Notes under the pieces: generated by a model
Told to the model about the DNA's origin: nothing
Seen by the model: only the letters and a program-made list of their open reading frames with translations
Database searches by the model: none
Part shown: positions 9,293 through 18,006 of the stretch, in pieces
How the letters are laid out: each line of letters opens with the position of its first letter
How positions within the stretch are numbered: position 1 is the first letter of the stretch
Made by a program: the position numbers and the translations under genes
Assembly (NCBI GenBank): GCA_013001295.1
Contig: JABDMW010000047.1
Coordinates: 1 to 64,000, forward strand
DNA length: 64,000 bases
Direction: 5' to 3'
Source of the DNA: Hyphomonadaceae bacterium
GTDB taxonomy: Bacteria; Pseudomonadota; Alphaproteobacteria; Caulobacterales; Maricaulaceae

Positions 9293-10535
9293 CGTTTCAC
9301 CCCTTGCCCCCAAAGCCTTTCCGGCGATTCCGGATATTGACGGGTTGGAGATGTGGGTCGGCGAGGCCGGCATCAAATACAAAAATCGTCCGGATGTATG
9401 GCTGGTCAAACTTAGAGGTGGATCGCGGATCGCTGGAGTGTTCACCAAATCCAAGACACCGGGTGCCCCGGTTATATGGTCCAAAAACGTGTTGAGTTCT
9501 CATAAAAACGGCATCCCATACAACGATGGCTGCGGGATTTTGGTCAATTCAGGAAATGCCAATGTTCACACAGGAGTCGGCGGACATAGGACGGTGGAAA
9601 AAAGTGCGAGCCTAGTTGCCGATTTGGCTGATCTGTCCGCAGACAGCGTTTATATTGCGTCCACAGGTGTCATAGGTGAACCCCTTGATATAACACCGAT
9701 AAAAGACACCATTTCAGCCGCGGATTTCTTTCATAAAACAGCGACTTGGGAACAAGCTGCGCAGGCAATATCAACCACTGACACTTATCTCAAAGGGGCA
9801 ATGGCGATCACTGAAATCGACGGTAAAACAGTGAACATATCGGGGATTGCCAAGGGGTCAGGAATGATTGCCCCGGATATGGCAACGATGCTTGGGTTTA
9901 TTTTCACCGATGCGAATATTTCACAATCGGTATTGCAGGAATTGTTGGAAGAGCTTTGCGAGACCAGTTTTAACGCAATTACCGTCGATAGTGATACCTC
10001 GACAAGTGATACAGTCTTGTTGGCGGCGACGGCACAAGCTGACCATTCAGAGATTACAAATATAAATAGTCCTAACTTGGCCACATTTAAACAGGCCTTA
10101 TCTTCAGTAATGATGAATTTGGCCCATCAGGTAGTGAAAGACGGCGAAGGCGCGCAGAAATTCATAAAAGTCGACGTTTCGGGTGCAGAAAATAATAAGT
10201 CCGCCAAAGTTATTGCCATGGGTATTGCGAATTCACCGCTTGTTAAGACTGCAATTGCCGGTGAAGACGCCAACTGGGGACGAGTTGTTATGGCGATTGG
10301 AAAGACAGGCGAGCCAATAGATCTTGATCGGTTGGAAATTGCGTTTGGTCCACATATTGTTGCAAAAAGCGGTGCCAGATCAGTGGTTTATGATGAATCT
10401 CAAGTATCTGATTACATTAGAGAAAATGAAATCGAAATTTGCGTAAACGTCGGTCTGGGGCAAGGGAAATTTACGGTTTGGACCTGTGATTTGACCCACG
10501 GTTATATCGATATTAACGCTGATTACCGAACATAG
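9282..10535 (+). CDS. argJ: Glutamate N-acetyltransferase / ornithine acetyltransferase
   Basis: A 417-residue ArgJ. It transfers the acetyl group from N-acetylornithine to glutamate, closing the acetyl cycle of arginine synthesis; bifunctional forms also use acetyl-CoA. The self-cleavage site is present: K-G-S-G-M-I-A-P-D-M-A-T-M-L, where Thr202 would become the nucleophile of the beta chain. Further family blocks are G-E-D-A-N-W-G-R near residue 327 and the C-terminal I-N-A-D-Y-R-T. ATG 9282 lies inside the end of the PpiC-like gene, implying translational coupling. argD and argF are at 38-40 kb. Confidence 0.97.
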   Translation: MDLNVSPLAPKAFPAIPDIDGLEMWVGEAGIKYKNRPDVWLVKLRGGSRIAGVFTKSKTPGAPVIWSKNVLSSHKNGIPYNDGCGILVNSGNANVHTGVGGHRTVEKSASLVADLADLSADSVYIASTGVIGEPLDITPIKDTISAADFFHKTATWEQAAQAISTTDTYLKGAMAITEIDGKTVNISGIAKGSGMIAPDMATMLGFIFTDANISQSVLQELLEELCETSFNAITVDSDTSTSDTVLLAATAQADHSEITNINSPNLATFKQALSSVMMNLAHQVVKDGEGAQKFIKVDVSGAENNKSAKVIAMGIANSPLVKTAIAGEDANWGRVVMAIGKTGEPIDLDRLEIAFGPHIVAKSGARSVVYDESQVSDYIRENEIEICVNVGLGQGKFTVWTCDLTHGYIDINADYRT

Positions 10536-10583
10536 AAAAAACGACAATTTCCTAACAGTACATTAATCATACCGGGTTACATT

Positions 10584-11009
10584 ATGAGCTTAATATTATT
10601 GGTCGCGGCCTGCGCATTAATTGATGCTGATGGTAGGATATTAATGAGTAAAAGACCGGAAAATAAATCTTACGGGGGCTTATGGGAATTCCCCGGAGGT
10701 AAAATTGAAGACGGAGAATCGCCAGAGCAAACGTTGAGACGGGAATTGTGGGAAGAGCTGGGTGTCGAACCTTGTGAGCAGTGCTTTCAGGTTTTTTCAT
10801 TCGCATCGCATCGTTACGAAGACTTTCATTTGCTTATGCCGCTTTTTCTGTGTCGACAATGGGACGGGATACCCCGTCCAAAGGAAGGACAAGAGATACG
10901 GTGGGTATACCCCAATCGTATTAGGGAAATGGATCTGGTGCCTGCGGATATTCCTCTGGCCCAGGAAATTGGGGATCGTTTGAAGCAAGGCAAACGATTT
11001 GAGGCTTGA
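10584..11009 (+). CDS. mutT: 8-oxo-dGTP diphosphatase (MutT-type Nudix hydrolase)
   Basis: A 141-residue Nudix protein. The Nudix box is complete: G39, E45, R53-E54, E57-E58 and G60 in the G-x5-E-x7-R-E-U-x-E-E-x-G-U spacing. The early V-A-A-C-A-L-I-D-x-x-G-R-I-L-M-S-K-R-P and L-W-E-F-P-G-G-K match MutT, which removes oxidised guanine nucleotides. The position after argJ is common in alphaproteobacteria. The next gene begins one base after the stop. Confidence 0.93.
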   Translation: MSLILLVAACALIDADGRILMSKRPENKSYGGLWEFPGGKIEDGESPEQTLRRELWEELGVEPCEQCFQVFSFASHRYEDFHLLMPLFLCRQWDGIPRPKEGQEIRWVYPNRIREMDLVPADIPLAQEIGDRLKQGKRFEA

Positions 11010-11010
11010 A

Positions 11011-11190
11011 ATGAAAAAATTAAAGAATTTTAGCCGGACTTTTTGGCAAGACGAGAGCGGTGCTACCGCCATCGAATATGCTTTGATAGCCGCATTAGTT
11101 GGTATTTCAATTATTGCAGGGGCTTCTTCGATAGGTAAGAACACCAATTCACTTTGGAATGGCGTAGCGAATGCCGTTGAGCAAGCTTAG
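11011..11190 (+). CDS. Flp/Fap type IVb pilin
   Basis: A 59-residue Flp pilin: a short basic leader, a prepilin peptidase site after G17 (S-G / A-T-A-I-E-Y with Glu at +5), then one hydrophobic helix A-L-I-A-A-L-V-G-I-S-I-I-A-G. GAGGCTTGA precedes the ATG. Flp pilins form Tad pili for surface attachment. No tad/cpa assembly genes are in this window. A weak inverted repeat (CTTAGG / CCTAAG, 11186-11207) overlaps the stop and could end transcription. Confidence 0.92.
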   Translation: MKKLKNFSRTFWQDESGATAIEYALIAALVGISIIAGASSIGKNTNSLWNGVANAVEQA

Positions 11191-11217
11191 GCCTCGATAA
11201 ACCTAAGATTTGATCAT

Positions 11218-12105
11218 CTACACCTTATGTTCCTTGACGCCCAAGGCGTCTGACAATCTCGATTTGGCTGAACCGGGCTTTAAGGGTTTTTGCTGGCCGG
11301 GGTGCGGAGCCCACCCTGTAAGCCATAAAATATCGAAGTTAACGTCAAGCTTGCCGTCCTCATTTTTGTGATCGCGCGCGTATATTTCTTCCAGGTTTTT
11401 GAACAAGCATTTTGTCGCGCCGATTTTCATTCGGTCAATCAGCGCGTTGCGTTCGCCCATTCGCCCTAAGTCGTTATACAGGCTGGACAACGATGTGTAA
11501 CTTACTTGCACCAAATCTCGATCGATTACAGGCATTGCAAATCCGGCTTTTTGTAATAAATTTGCGGCCTGTTGTAGCTCAATCATTGGCGAAATTCGCG
11601 GGCTGGCATGCCCAAGGCTTAAGTCTTCTGCCTCGTAAAGCGCATATCGCAATCGCCGCAACGTTTCCCCACCGAATAGAGCGCAGATAAAAAGTCCGTC
11701 CGGCCGTAACAGCCGTTTCACATCCATCAATACCTGTGGAATTTTATTGACGCCATGCAAAGTCAATCCTGAAAAAATAAAATCGAAACTTTTGTCCGCA
11801 AATGGCAAGGCTTCTTCGTCACAAATCAGATCAAGTCCGTGGCTCAGATTTGAATGATCAGCTTTTACAACATGCCCCAGTTTATCACCGTTTTCTTCGG
11901 TTATCAGATCGGAAATTTCAGCATTTCCCAATAATAGGCTGGCACTGAAAGATCTGTTTACATCTTTGACGCGTTCAACGGCATCCAGAGCGGCCCGTTG
12001 GTACAAAAAGGCGTCACGTGGCTGCTTCGCCCCTCGTGCACGCCGCACACGTATCAAGCGTCGGTCAAAGAGGGCAGGGGGAGTTTTACCGGCATCCATA
12101 ATCAT
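11218..12105 (-). CDS. SAM-dependent methyltransferase, BioC/NDUFAF5-like
   Basis: A 295-residue class I methyltransferase. It begins with the F-D-R-R-L-I-R-V-R-R-A-R-G element characteristic of the NDUFAF5-like group (malonyl-ACP methyltransferase BioC relatives), then A-L-P-F-A-D-K-S-F-D-F-I-F-S-G-L-T-L-H motif and L-L-R-P-D-G-L-F-I-C-A-L-F-G-G-E-T-L. In mitochondria NDUFAF5 modifies a complex I subunit; in alphaproteobacteria the equivalent role is assumed, not shown. Start is ATG 12105 or 12099. Only 14 bp separate it from the divergent comF start. Confidence 0.85.
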   Translation of the reverse strand: MIMDAGKTPPALFDRRLIRVRRARGAKQPRDAFLYQRAALDAVERVKDVNRSFSASLLLGNAEISDLITEENGDKLGHVVKADHSNLSHGLDLICDEEALPFADKSFDFIFSGLTLHGVNKIPQVLMDVKRLLRPDGLFICALFGGETLRRLRYALYEAEDLSLGHASPRISPMIELQQAANLLQKAGFAMPVIDRDLVQVSYTSLSSLYNDLGRMGERNALIDRMKIGATKCLFKNLEEIYARDHKNEDGKLDVNFDILWLTGWAPHPGQQKPLKPGSAKSRLSDALGVKEHKV

Positions 12106-12119
12106 GATATGGTCTGAAA

Positions 12120-12863
12120 ATGTTGGGAAAACAATTGGAACTTTGGACTGTTGCACAAAACTTAGTTCGGGTCGTCTTGCCAAATCATTCCTTGTTGACT
12201 GGAAAACCCGAACAGACTGAGTCTGTCACGCTTTGGGAAACGCTCGAATTTTTGGACGCGCCCTGTTGTGATGCTTGTGGATTTCCTTTTGAGTTTGATG
12301 TCGGCGAAAACGTTTTGTGCGGCAGATGTGAAGGCAAGCGACCGGCCTTTGACCGAGCCCGTTCAGCGATCCGTTATACGGAACAATCGCGCAAATTGGT
12401 TCTGGATTTCAAACACGGTGGGCGAACTGATGGTCTCGAATTTTTTGCTGCTCAGATGCACCGTGCCGGACGGGACCTCTTGCATGACGCGCACATCTTA
12501 ATGCCGGTGCCTTTGCATAAAAAGCGACTAAGGCAACGCAAGTTCAATCAAGCCGCGCTGCTTGCCCGAGCCTTATCAAAACTGTCCGGCCTTCCCTATG
12601 AAACCAATACGATCCTGCGGGCAAAGAATACGCCGACTCAAGGTGGACAATCCTATCTTGGACGCAAACGAAATGTGTCTGGTGCATTTGTCATTCCCGA
12701 GGATAAAAGAAAGCTGATTGGGAACGCCCGAATCGTTTTGATTGACGATGTGCAAACCACTGGATCTACATTGGAAGCCTGCGCCAAAGTCTTGAAAAAA
12801 TATGGCGCTCAACAAGTCGATAGCCTCTCGCTGATGCGGGTTGTCAGACCTGAACCCGTATAG
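12120..12863 (+). CDS. comF: ComF family phosphoribosyltransferase-like protein
   Basis: A 247-residue ComF. An N-terminal zinc ribbon (C-C-D-A-C-G-F-P-F then C-G-R-C) is followed by a type I phosphoribosyltransferase domain: L-M-P-V-P-L-H-K-K-R-L-R-Q-R-K-F-N-Q-A, T-x-x-Q-x-G-Q-S-Y-L-G-R-K-R-N-V-S-G-A-F and the PRPP loop V-L-I-D-D-V-Q-T-T-G-S-T. ComF acts in handling single-stranded DNA during natural transformation in competent bacteria; in alphaproteobacteria its role is less studied. The start at 12120 is the first possible; later starts are conceivable because residues 1-40 are not conserved. Confidence 0.92.
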   Translation: MLGKQLELWTVAQNLVRVVLPNHSLLTGKPEQTESVTLWETLEFLDAPCCDACGFPFEFDVGENVLCGRCEGKRPAFDRARSAIRYTEQSRKLVLDFKHGGRTDGLEFFAAQMHRAGRDLLHDAHILMPVPLHKKRLRQRKFNQAALLARALSKLSGLPYETNTILRAKNTPTQGGQSYLGRKRNVSGAFVIPEDKRKLIGNARIVLIDDVQTTGSTLEACAKVLKKYGAQQVDSLSLMRVVRPEPV

Positions 12864-12952
12864 ATTTTGCCGCGTATTCCTGCATGTGTACCACTTGCCA
12901 GATCAATACAAAAGCTTACATAGAGTGTGATGAAAGCTGCTAAGGAAATTTG

Positions 12953-13210
12953 ATGAAGCCGGTTACAATTTATACACGCCCTATGTGCCCGTATTGCTGG
13001 CGCGCAACCGCGTTATTGAAGAAAAAAAATGTGAATTTTGAAGAAATCAATGCCGGGTTTGACGCGAAACTTCGCGCGGAAATGATTCAGCGCGCCAATG
13101 GCAGTTCGACATATCCGCAAATTTTTATTGGCGAAGATCATATCGGTGGATGCGATGAAATGCTGGTTCTGGAACGTGACGGTAAACTTGATGGAATGTT
13201 GGCGGGCTAA
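12953..13210 (+). CDS. grxC: Glutaredoxin 3 (dithiol)
   Basis: An 85-residue glutaredoxin with the dithiol active site C12-P-Y-C15, the cis-proline loop S-S-T-Y-P-Q-I-F-I-G and the glutathione-binding G-G-C-D-E-M. It reduces protein disulfides and glutathionylated proteins with glutathione. ATG 12953 is preceded by TAAGGA. The stop TAA shares its last base with the ATG of the amidase gene, so the two are translationally coupled. Confidence 0.97.
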   Translation: MKPVTIYTRPMCPYCWRATALLKKKNVNFEEINAGFDAKLRAEMIQRANGSSTYPQIFIGEDHIGGCDEMLVLERDGKLDGMLAG

Positions 13211-14022
13211 TGCGGGCAGCCTGTATACAGCTCTGCTCTACCGATGATCGCCAGGCCAATTTGGCAGCAAGTGAAAATCTCATCCGGGCCGCCCATGATA
13301 AAGGCGCGAAATTTATTGCAACGCCTGAAAACACATCACTGATCGAGAACAGCAAAAGTCGGCTGTTTGAAGTTGTCACCCCGGAAGAAAACAGCATTGA
13401 AGTTGCGTTTTTTTCGTCGCTCGCCAAAGAGTTACGCGTCAATTTATTGATCGGGGGGATGCCGATCAAGATCAGTGACAGCAAGGCTGCCAACCGGAGT
13501 TTTATATTTGGCAAGGATGGTCAAATTAAAGCGCGTTACGACAAAATGCACATGTTCGATGTGCAGATCAACGAAGAGGAAACATGGCTCGAATCCGCAA
13601 CCTATCAAGCCGGATTAAAGCCAACACTTGTTGATGTTGGCGAATTTAAACTGGGCATGACGATTTGCTATGATCTTCGCTTCGCTGACCTTTACAAATA
13701 TTATGCAATGAACGGTGCCAATATTATAAGCGTGCCGTCCGCTTTTACCCGGCCGACCGGAAAGGCGCATTGGAAAAGCTTGTTGCGGGCACGCGCCATT
13801 GAAACTTCCTCTTACGTCATCGCACCGGCTCAGGGCGGCGAGCACAACAAGTCGCGCTCAACCTGGGGGCATAGCCTGATTATTTCGCCCTGGGGTAAGG
13901 TGGTGGCTTCGATTGATCATGATCAACCTGGATATTGTGTGGCTGATCTGTCCATGGCGGAAGTTCAAAAAACACGCGCGCAAATTCCGGCCTGGAATCA
14001 GCTAACGACATTACCGGAGTGA
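13210..14022 (+). CDS. Carbon-nitrogen hydrolase, Nit1 (deaminated glutathione amidase)-like
   Basis: A 270-residue nitrilase-superfamily amidase with the catalytic triad E40, K112 and C153 (P-E-N-T-S; Y-D-K-M-H-M-F-D; M-T-I-C-Y-D-L-R-F). The K-M-H-M-F-D-V segment and the length match the Nit1 branch, whose known reaction is hydrolysis of deaminated glutathione, a side product of transaminases. Position directly behind a glutaredoxin gene suits a glutathione-related role. Cytosolic. Confidence 0.9.
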   Translation: MRAACIQLCSTDDRQANLAASENLIRAAHDKGAKFIATPENTSLIENSKSRLFEVVTPEENSIEVAFFSSLAKELRVNLLIGGMPIKISDSKAANRSFIFGKDGQIKARYDKMHMFDVQINEEETWLESATYQAGLKPTLVDVGEFKLGMTICYDLRFADLYKYYAMNGANIISVPSAFTRPTGKAHWKSLLRARAIETSSYVIAPAQGGEHNKSRSTWGHSLIISPWGKVVASIDHDQPGYCVADLSMAEVQKTRAQIPAWNQLTTLPE

Positions 14023-14028
14023 CGTCCT

Positions 14029-14433
14029 GTGATTAAATACGCGCTTAAATGTAAAGATGATCATATATTTGATGTCTGGTTTGACCGGGGATCCGATTAT
14101 GACAAACAAAGGAAGCGCGGCTTGGTCGAATGCCCTGTGTGTGGCAGCAAAAAAATAGAAAAGGCACCGATGGCCCCGAACGTTAAACGATCAAAGCCAG
14201 ATGGTCTTGATAAAATTGCCGACAAGATCCGCGATGAAATTGAAAATAATTGCGATGATGTCGGTACGGAGTTTGCCGAAGAGGCCCGCGCTATTCATTA
14301 CGGCGAAAAACCGGAGCGTGGAATTTACGGAAGTGCGACGCCGGATCAGGCCAAGGATTTGATTGACGAGGGCGTTAAGGTTGTCCCTTTGCCCGACGGG
14401 ATCGCACCAAAGCCCAAGAAAAAAATCAACTAA
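14029..14433 (+). CDS. DUF1178 family protein
   Basis: A 134-residue DUF1178 protein starting at GTG 14029 with GGAG 10 bases upstream. Conserved marks are I-K-Y-x-L-x-C, H-x-F-D-x-W-F, and C-P-V-C-G-S near residue 37, a probable zinc knuckle, and a C-terminal V-V-P-L-P. Function unknown. The grx/nitrilase/DUF1178 order is a recurring alphaproteobacterial cluster, and the three genes are nearly contiguous here. Confidence 0.9.
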   Translation: MIKYALKCKDDHIFDVWFDRGSDYDKQRKRGLVECPVCGSKKIEKAPMAPNVKRSKPDGLDKIADKIRDEIENNCDDVGTEFAEEARAIHYGEKPERGIYGSATPDQAKDLIDEGVKVVPLPDGIAPKPKKKIN

Positions 14434-14438
14434 AACCA

Positions 14439-15692
14439 ATGGTTGCCGATTTTCAAATTATTGGTGGTGGACTCATGGGGTTGTCCACCGCCTACGCGCT
14501 GCAAAAGCGGGGCGCGAGCGTGCGCATCATCGAAGCGCGAGAGGGCGTGGGACTGGAAACCAGTTACGCCAATGCGGGGATGTTGCACGCGTTTAACGCG
14601 GCGCCCTGGAACAGACCGGGCGTGACCCGGCAATTGCTTAGCTCCTTGCTGGATCCATCTTCCGCTATGAAACTCCGGGCCAATGCATTTCCGTCCATTT
14701 TTAAATGGGGGATAGAGTTTATCGCTGCATCCCGGCCCGAACCGCACTGGCATGCTACGAAAAATAACTACGCCCTGGCAGATACCAGTATCAAATATGC
14801 AGATGCATGGTGCGCTGAATTAAATATGCAAATCGATACCAGCAAAAACGGCCTGCTGAATATTGCCAGAAGCGAACGGGAATTCGCCGCCGCTCGAAAA
14901 CTAACGGAAAAACTTGAGCCCATTGGGTTTCAGGTCCACGCCTTAAACGTCGCCGAAACAGTCGCTAAGGAACCGGCACTGGCGCCGATTGCAGATCAGT
15001 TGGTGGGCTCGTTTTACTACCCGGATGATTATAGCGCCGATGCTTTCAAGTTTTGCAAGGCATTGGAAAAGGCCCTTATTGATAATGAATGTGAAATTAT
15101 AACCGGCTCGAAGGCCAGCGGCTTCTTGCGTGAGTATGGCACGGTGATTGGTGTCAAAACCGAGGCTGAATCCTACCAAGCACAAACCACGATTGTTGCA
15201 GCGGGGGCACGCACTGCGAACTTAGTTCGCCCGCTTGGATTAAAATTAGCGCTTCGTCCGGTTAAAGGATATTCCCTGACCTTTCAAAATCTTCCAGGAC
15301 CCGTTCTTCCGGTGATCGACGATAATTTGCATGCTGCTGTAACACCGCTCGGAAACAGACTGCGGGTCGCCGGCACGGCAGAATTTACCGGGTTTAACCC
15401 GTCATTGCCCCGTCACCGTTTAGCGCCGTTATTGGGCATGCTGCAGAGCATATATCCTGAGCATTCCCAAGGATTGACATTGGATGATGCTACACCCTGG
15501 TGCGGGTTTCGGCCAATGAGCGCGGACGGATTGCCCTTTATCGGCGCCACTAAAATAAAAGGATTGGCCGTTAATTCGGGTCAGGGTCATATGGGGTGGA
15601 CATTGTGTGCGGGATCGGCCGAATTATTGGCGGATTTACTGCTTTCAAATCAAACAACGATTGAGGCAACAGCTTTTGACCCGATGCGATAG
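14439..15692 (+). CDS. FAD-dependent D-amino acid dehydrogenase-like oxidoreductase
   Basis: A 417-residue DAO-fold flavoenzyme. The FAD-binding Rossmann motif I-I-G-G-G-L-M-G-L-S-T-A-Y-A-L is at residues 6-20, E at the end of beta2, then G-L-E-T-S-Y-A-N-A-G-M-L-H, typical of DadA. C-terminal blocks P-W-C-G-F-R-P-M-S-A-D-G-L-P-F-I-G and N-S-G-Q-G-H-M-G-W-T-L close the FAD site. DadA oxidises D-amino acids at the inner membrane, feeding quinone. Substrate assignment is by family only. It starts 5 bp after DUF1178. Confidence 0.88.
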   Translation: MVADFQIIGGGLMGLSTAYALQKRGASVRIIEAREGVGLETSYANAGMLHAFNAAPWNRPGVTRQLLSSLLDPSSAMKLRANAFPSIFKWGIEFIAASRPEPHWHATKNNYALADTSIKYADAWCAELNMQIDTSKNGLLNIARSEREFAAARKLTEKLEPIGFQVHALNVAETVAKEPALAPIADQLVGSFYYPDDYSADAFKFCKALEKALIDNECEIITGSKASGFLREYGTVIGVKTEAESYQAQTTIVAAGARTANLVRPLGLKLALRPVKGYSLTFQNLPGPVLPVIDDNLHAAVTPLGNRLRVAGTAEFTGFNPSLPRHRLAPLLGMLQSIYPEHSQGLTLDDATPWCGFRPMSADGLPFIGATKIKGLAVNSGQGHMGWTLCAGSAELLADLLLSNQTTIEATAFDPMR

Positions 15693-15814
15693 ACGTGCGT
15701 ATTTTACACGGTCTTCCAATTTTCCATTATTTGTGCTAAAAAACTTTATCGGGGCACGGCATTTGGAAAATATTTCCAGATAAGGCGCCTCTGTTTTTGT
15801 TGAATGAGGCGCAT

Positions 15815-16156
15815 ATGAAAATATCCTGTATTTTTGTGGTCACCATGATCGGAATATCTGTTTCTATGCCTGCCAATGCCGCAAGTTGGGGGCCGGTTGA
15901 AAAGGGAGCATGTGAGGGCACGACCGGAAAACGGATATATTCAGCAAAGCTCAAACGCAATTTCGGAGATGATCCCGCCGCAAGTCTTTGCCCGCGACTT
16001 CATAAAACTGTTGCCGGAAAAAGCCGGGTGCCGGATAAGTGCGAGAAAAAAGGGATAACCGGGTATGAGGGGATTTGGCTTGTCCCTGATGATACATGCG
16101 CGAAAAAATCCGCAGCCCAAAAAACGTCACTGCCCGTCCGCCGGAAGGCATCCTGA
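15815..16156 (+). CDS. Small secreted protein of unknown function
   Basis: A 113-residue protein with a clear Sec signal peptide (cleavage likely after A-N-A near residue 21). ATG 15815 is favoured over the upstream TTG 15797 because the signal then begins with a short basic n-region, and ATGAGGCGC supplies a ribosome site. The mature part is basic with four cysteines (G-A-C-E-G, S-L-C-P-R, K-C-E-K-K, D-T-C-A-K), which could form two disulfides. A 6-bp dyad TGGAAA / TTTCCA (15764-15778) lies upstream. I do not recognise a family. Confidence 0.65.
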   Translation: MKISCIFVVTMIGISVSMPANAASWGPVEKGACEGTTGKRIYSAKLKRNFGDDPAASLCPRLHKTVAGKSRVPDKCEKKGITGYEGIWLVPDDTCAKKSAAQKTSLPVRRKAS

Positions 16157-16167
16157 ATCAATTTTCG

Positions 16168-18006
16168 TCAAGAATTGAAAATTTCCTGTACGGCGCGGTA
16201 GGCTTGCGTGATCGCCGTGTTGGTGTCGGCGCCAGCACCGGCATCGGAATTGGCGATATGGATATTGCCAAAGGGCTGGCGTCCAATGACCCATGGGTAT
16301 TGGTCTTTGCTTTCCCAATCCGGCTCCCAAATTAAATCAGGATTGTAGGCATACCCATGCGGCCAGCGATTAACGGTGATGGCACTGATGTCTTTTTCTG
16401 CATCAAAGCCTGTGCTTGCCAGTGCCTGATTAAGCTGGGTTTTGACATGGCCTTCAAACTCTTCAAATGTTGTCGTCAGTATACGCATCCGACCTTCCCG
16501 CCACTGGTCCGGGCCTCGCGTATCAGGGATCCAGGGCACGTGACACATATGCAAAATCATCGGGTCGTCCGGGGTTTCGGATTGGGTATAGCCGCCGATC
16601 GAAACAGGGTAAGCCAGTTCGACCTGTTTGAAGAACCCACCGGGATAATATACAAAATCCGTCTCCAGCTCTGCAAACGGCTTCCAATTTGGTATCAGGA
16701 CTTTGGTATAGACCAACGGCACTTTCACATTGTAGGCGAGACCCGTTTTTTGCGCTTCCGGCAGGGAAGGGCATATATAGGGAATGGCAGAATTGTAGCA
16801 AGCTAACACACACTTACTTGCTTGGACCGTGTGGGTCTTTCCCTTCCGGACATAGGTGACAATTGCTGACCGTTCATCTTTAGTATTAGCGACATCCACG
16901 ACCGTGCTGTTCAGGCGAATATTGGTGTTTTGCCCTTTGGCATCAATGTTTGTGTAGTTCACTTTTGCAGTGACCACATCTTCCATGGATGACCCTGGCA
17001 CCGCGCCGGGGATCATGGAACGGACAAGCAGTCGCGCGACGGAAGCATTGCCGTCCGGGAAGTGAAAAATATAGGGCTCGTCATTGCGGTGCCCGGTGCG
17101 CGGCAAGGTCGCTGTAACGCCAGGCATACCGCCATCATAATTCTGGATGAGCGTCGTTGGAATTTCATCGATCCCGACGCACCAGAAACTCATGCCCCAA
17201 CGCTTATAGATATTGATGACCTGCTCATCGACTTTGGCATAGTTGCGCAGGAAATTCTCATAGCTTGTTTTGCGCAGGATTTCGTACTTTTCATCAAATG
17301 TCAGACCGGGCATATAGTCTTTATTTTCGGTTTGCACGCGGACAAAATCGGCGCGTGCCTTGTCGCTCATCGGCATGTCGGCTGCAAATTCTGCCCAGTA
17401 GCGACTACCATAGCCGCGCACCAGTTTTTCTTCACCAAACGTTTCTTTATCGAACAAAATGCTCTTGGACAGGTTGAACCGGTCCCAGAACTCTTGATCA
17501 AAATAGTCGTAAAACCGATCCATTTTGACGCCGATCTTATCAAGCAGGTCTCGTGCCTCTTGTGTGTAATGGGACGGGGTATCGATCGCTTCCGTGCCGC
17601 CATAGCCGATCCGGGTTTCACCATTGATAGAGAATTCATTGCGTTTGGCGTGTCCGCCAAAATCGTCATGATTATCCAGGATGAGGATTTTCGCATCCGG
17701 GTGTTTTTCCCGGTACAAATAGGCGGCTGACAGACCACTGATCCCCGCGCCAACCACGACCAGATCATATTCGGCCTCAATCGGTTGAGCATCAAATTCT
17801 TCGCCGGCGACCCGGGCGTGCATGGTCTCCCATGATCCGTCATGACTGCCCCGCATACCTGTCTTTGCGGGTGGATAATAGGCCCCAGATAAACCAAACT
17901 CATACGGATCAACTCCGCAGGCTTTTAAAAGCGGTGCGGTCAGCGCCGCGCCAATGGCGATTTGTGTGCCGCCAATAAAATCCCGTCGCGTGATTTTGTT
18001 TTTCAT
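16168..18006 (-). CDS. Tat-exported FAD oxidoreductase, spermidine dehydrogenase-like
   Basis: A 612-residue protein with a twin-arginine signal (T-R-R-D-F-I-G-G) and hydrophobic stretch ending L-L-K-A-C-G. A GxGxxG dinucleotide fold follows: V-V-V-G-A-G-I-S-G-L-S-A-A-Y, then D-N-H-D-D-F-G-G-H-A-K-R-N-E-F, which I associate with periplasmic SpdH-type polyamine dehydrogenases. C-terminal N-R-W-P-H-G-Y-A-Y and I-A-N-S-D-A-G-A complete the FAD site. Family members oxidise spermidine, but substrate here is inferred. Start ATG 18006 is chosen because it places the RR motif near residue 8. It is convergent with the small secreted protein. Confidence 0.8.
   Translation of the reverse strand: MKNKITRRDFIGGTQIAIGAALTAPLLKACGVDPYEFGLSGAYYPPAKTGMRGSHDGSWETMHARVAGEEFDAQPIEAEYDLVVVGAGISGLSAAYLYREKHPDAKILILDNHDDFGGHAKRNEFSINGETRIGYGGTEAIDTPSHYTQEARDLLDKIGVKMDRFYDYFDQEFWDRFNLSKSILFDKETFGEEKLVRGYGSRYWAEFAADMPMSDKARADFVRVQTENKDYMPGLTFDEKYEILRKTSYENFLRNYAKVDEQVINIYKRWGMSFWCVGIDEIPTTLIQNYDGGMPGVTATLPRTGHRNDEPYIFHFPDGNASVARLLVRSMIPGAVPGSSMEDVVTAKVNYTNIDAKGQNTNIRLNSTVVDVANTKDERSAIVTYVRKGKTHTVQASKCVLACYNSAIPYICPSLPEAQKTGLAYNVKVPLVYTKVLIPNWKPFAELETDFVYYPGGFFKQVELAYPVSIGGYTQSETPDDPMILHMCHVPWIPDTRGPDQWREGRMRILTTTFEEFEGHVKTQLNQALASTGFDAEKDISAITVNRWPHGYAYNPDLIWEPDWESKDQYPWVIGRQPFGNIHIANSDAGAGADTNTAITQAYRAVQEIFNS

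Noticed and set aside
17062-17730. 222-codon frame opposite the Tat-exported oxidoreductase
   Set aside because: Shadow of a well-supported gene on the other strand; no domain or signal.
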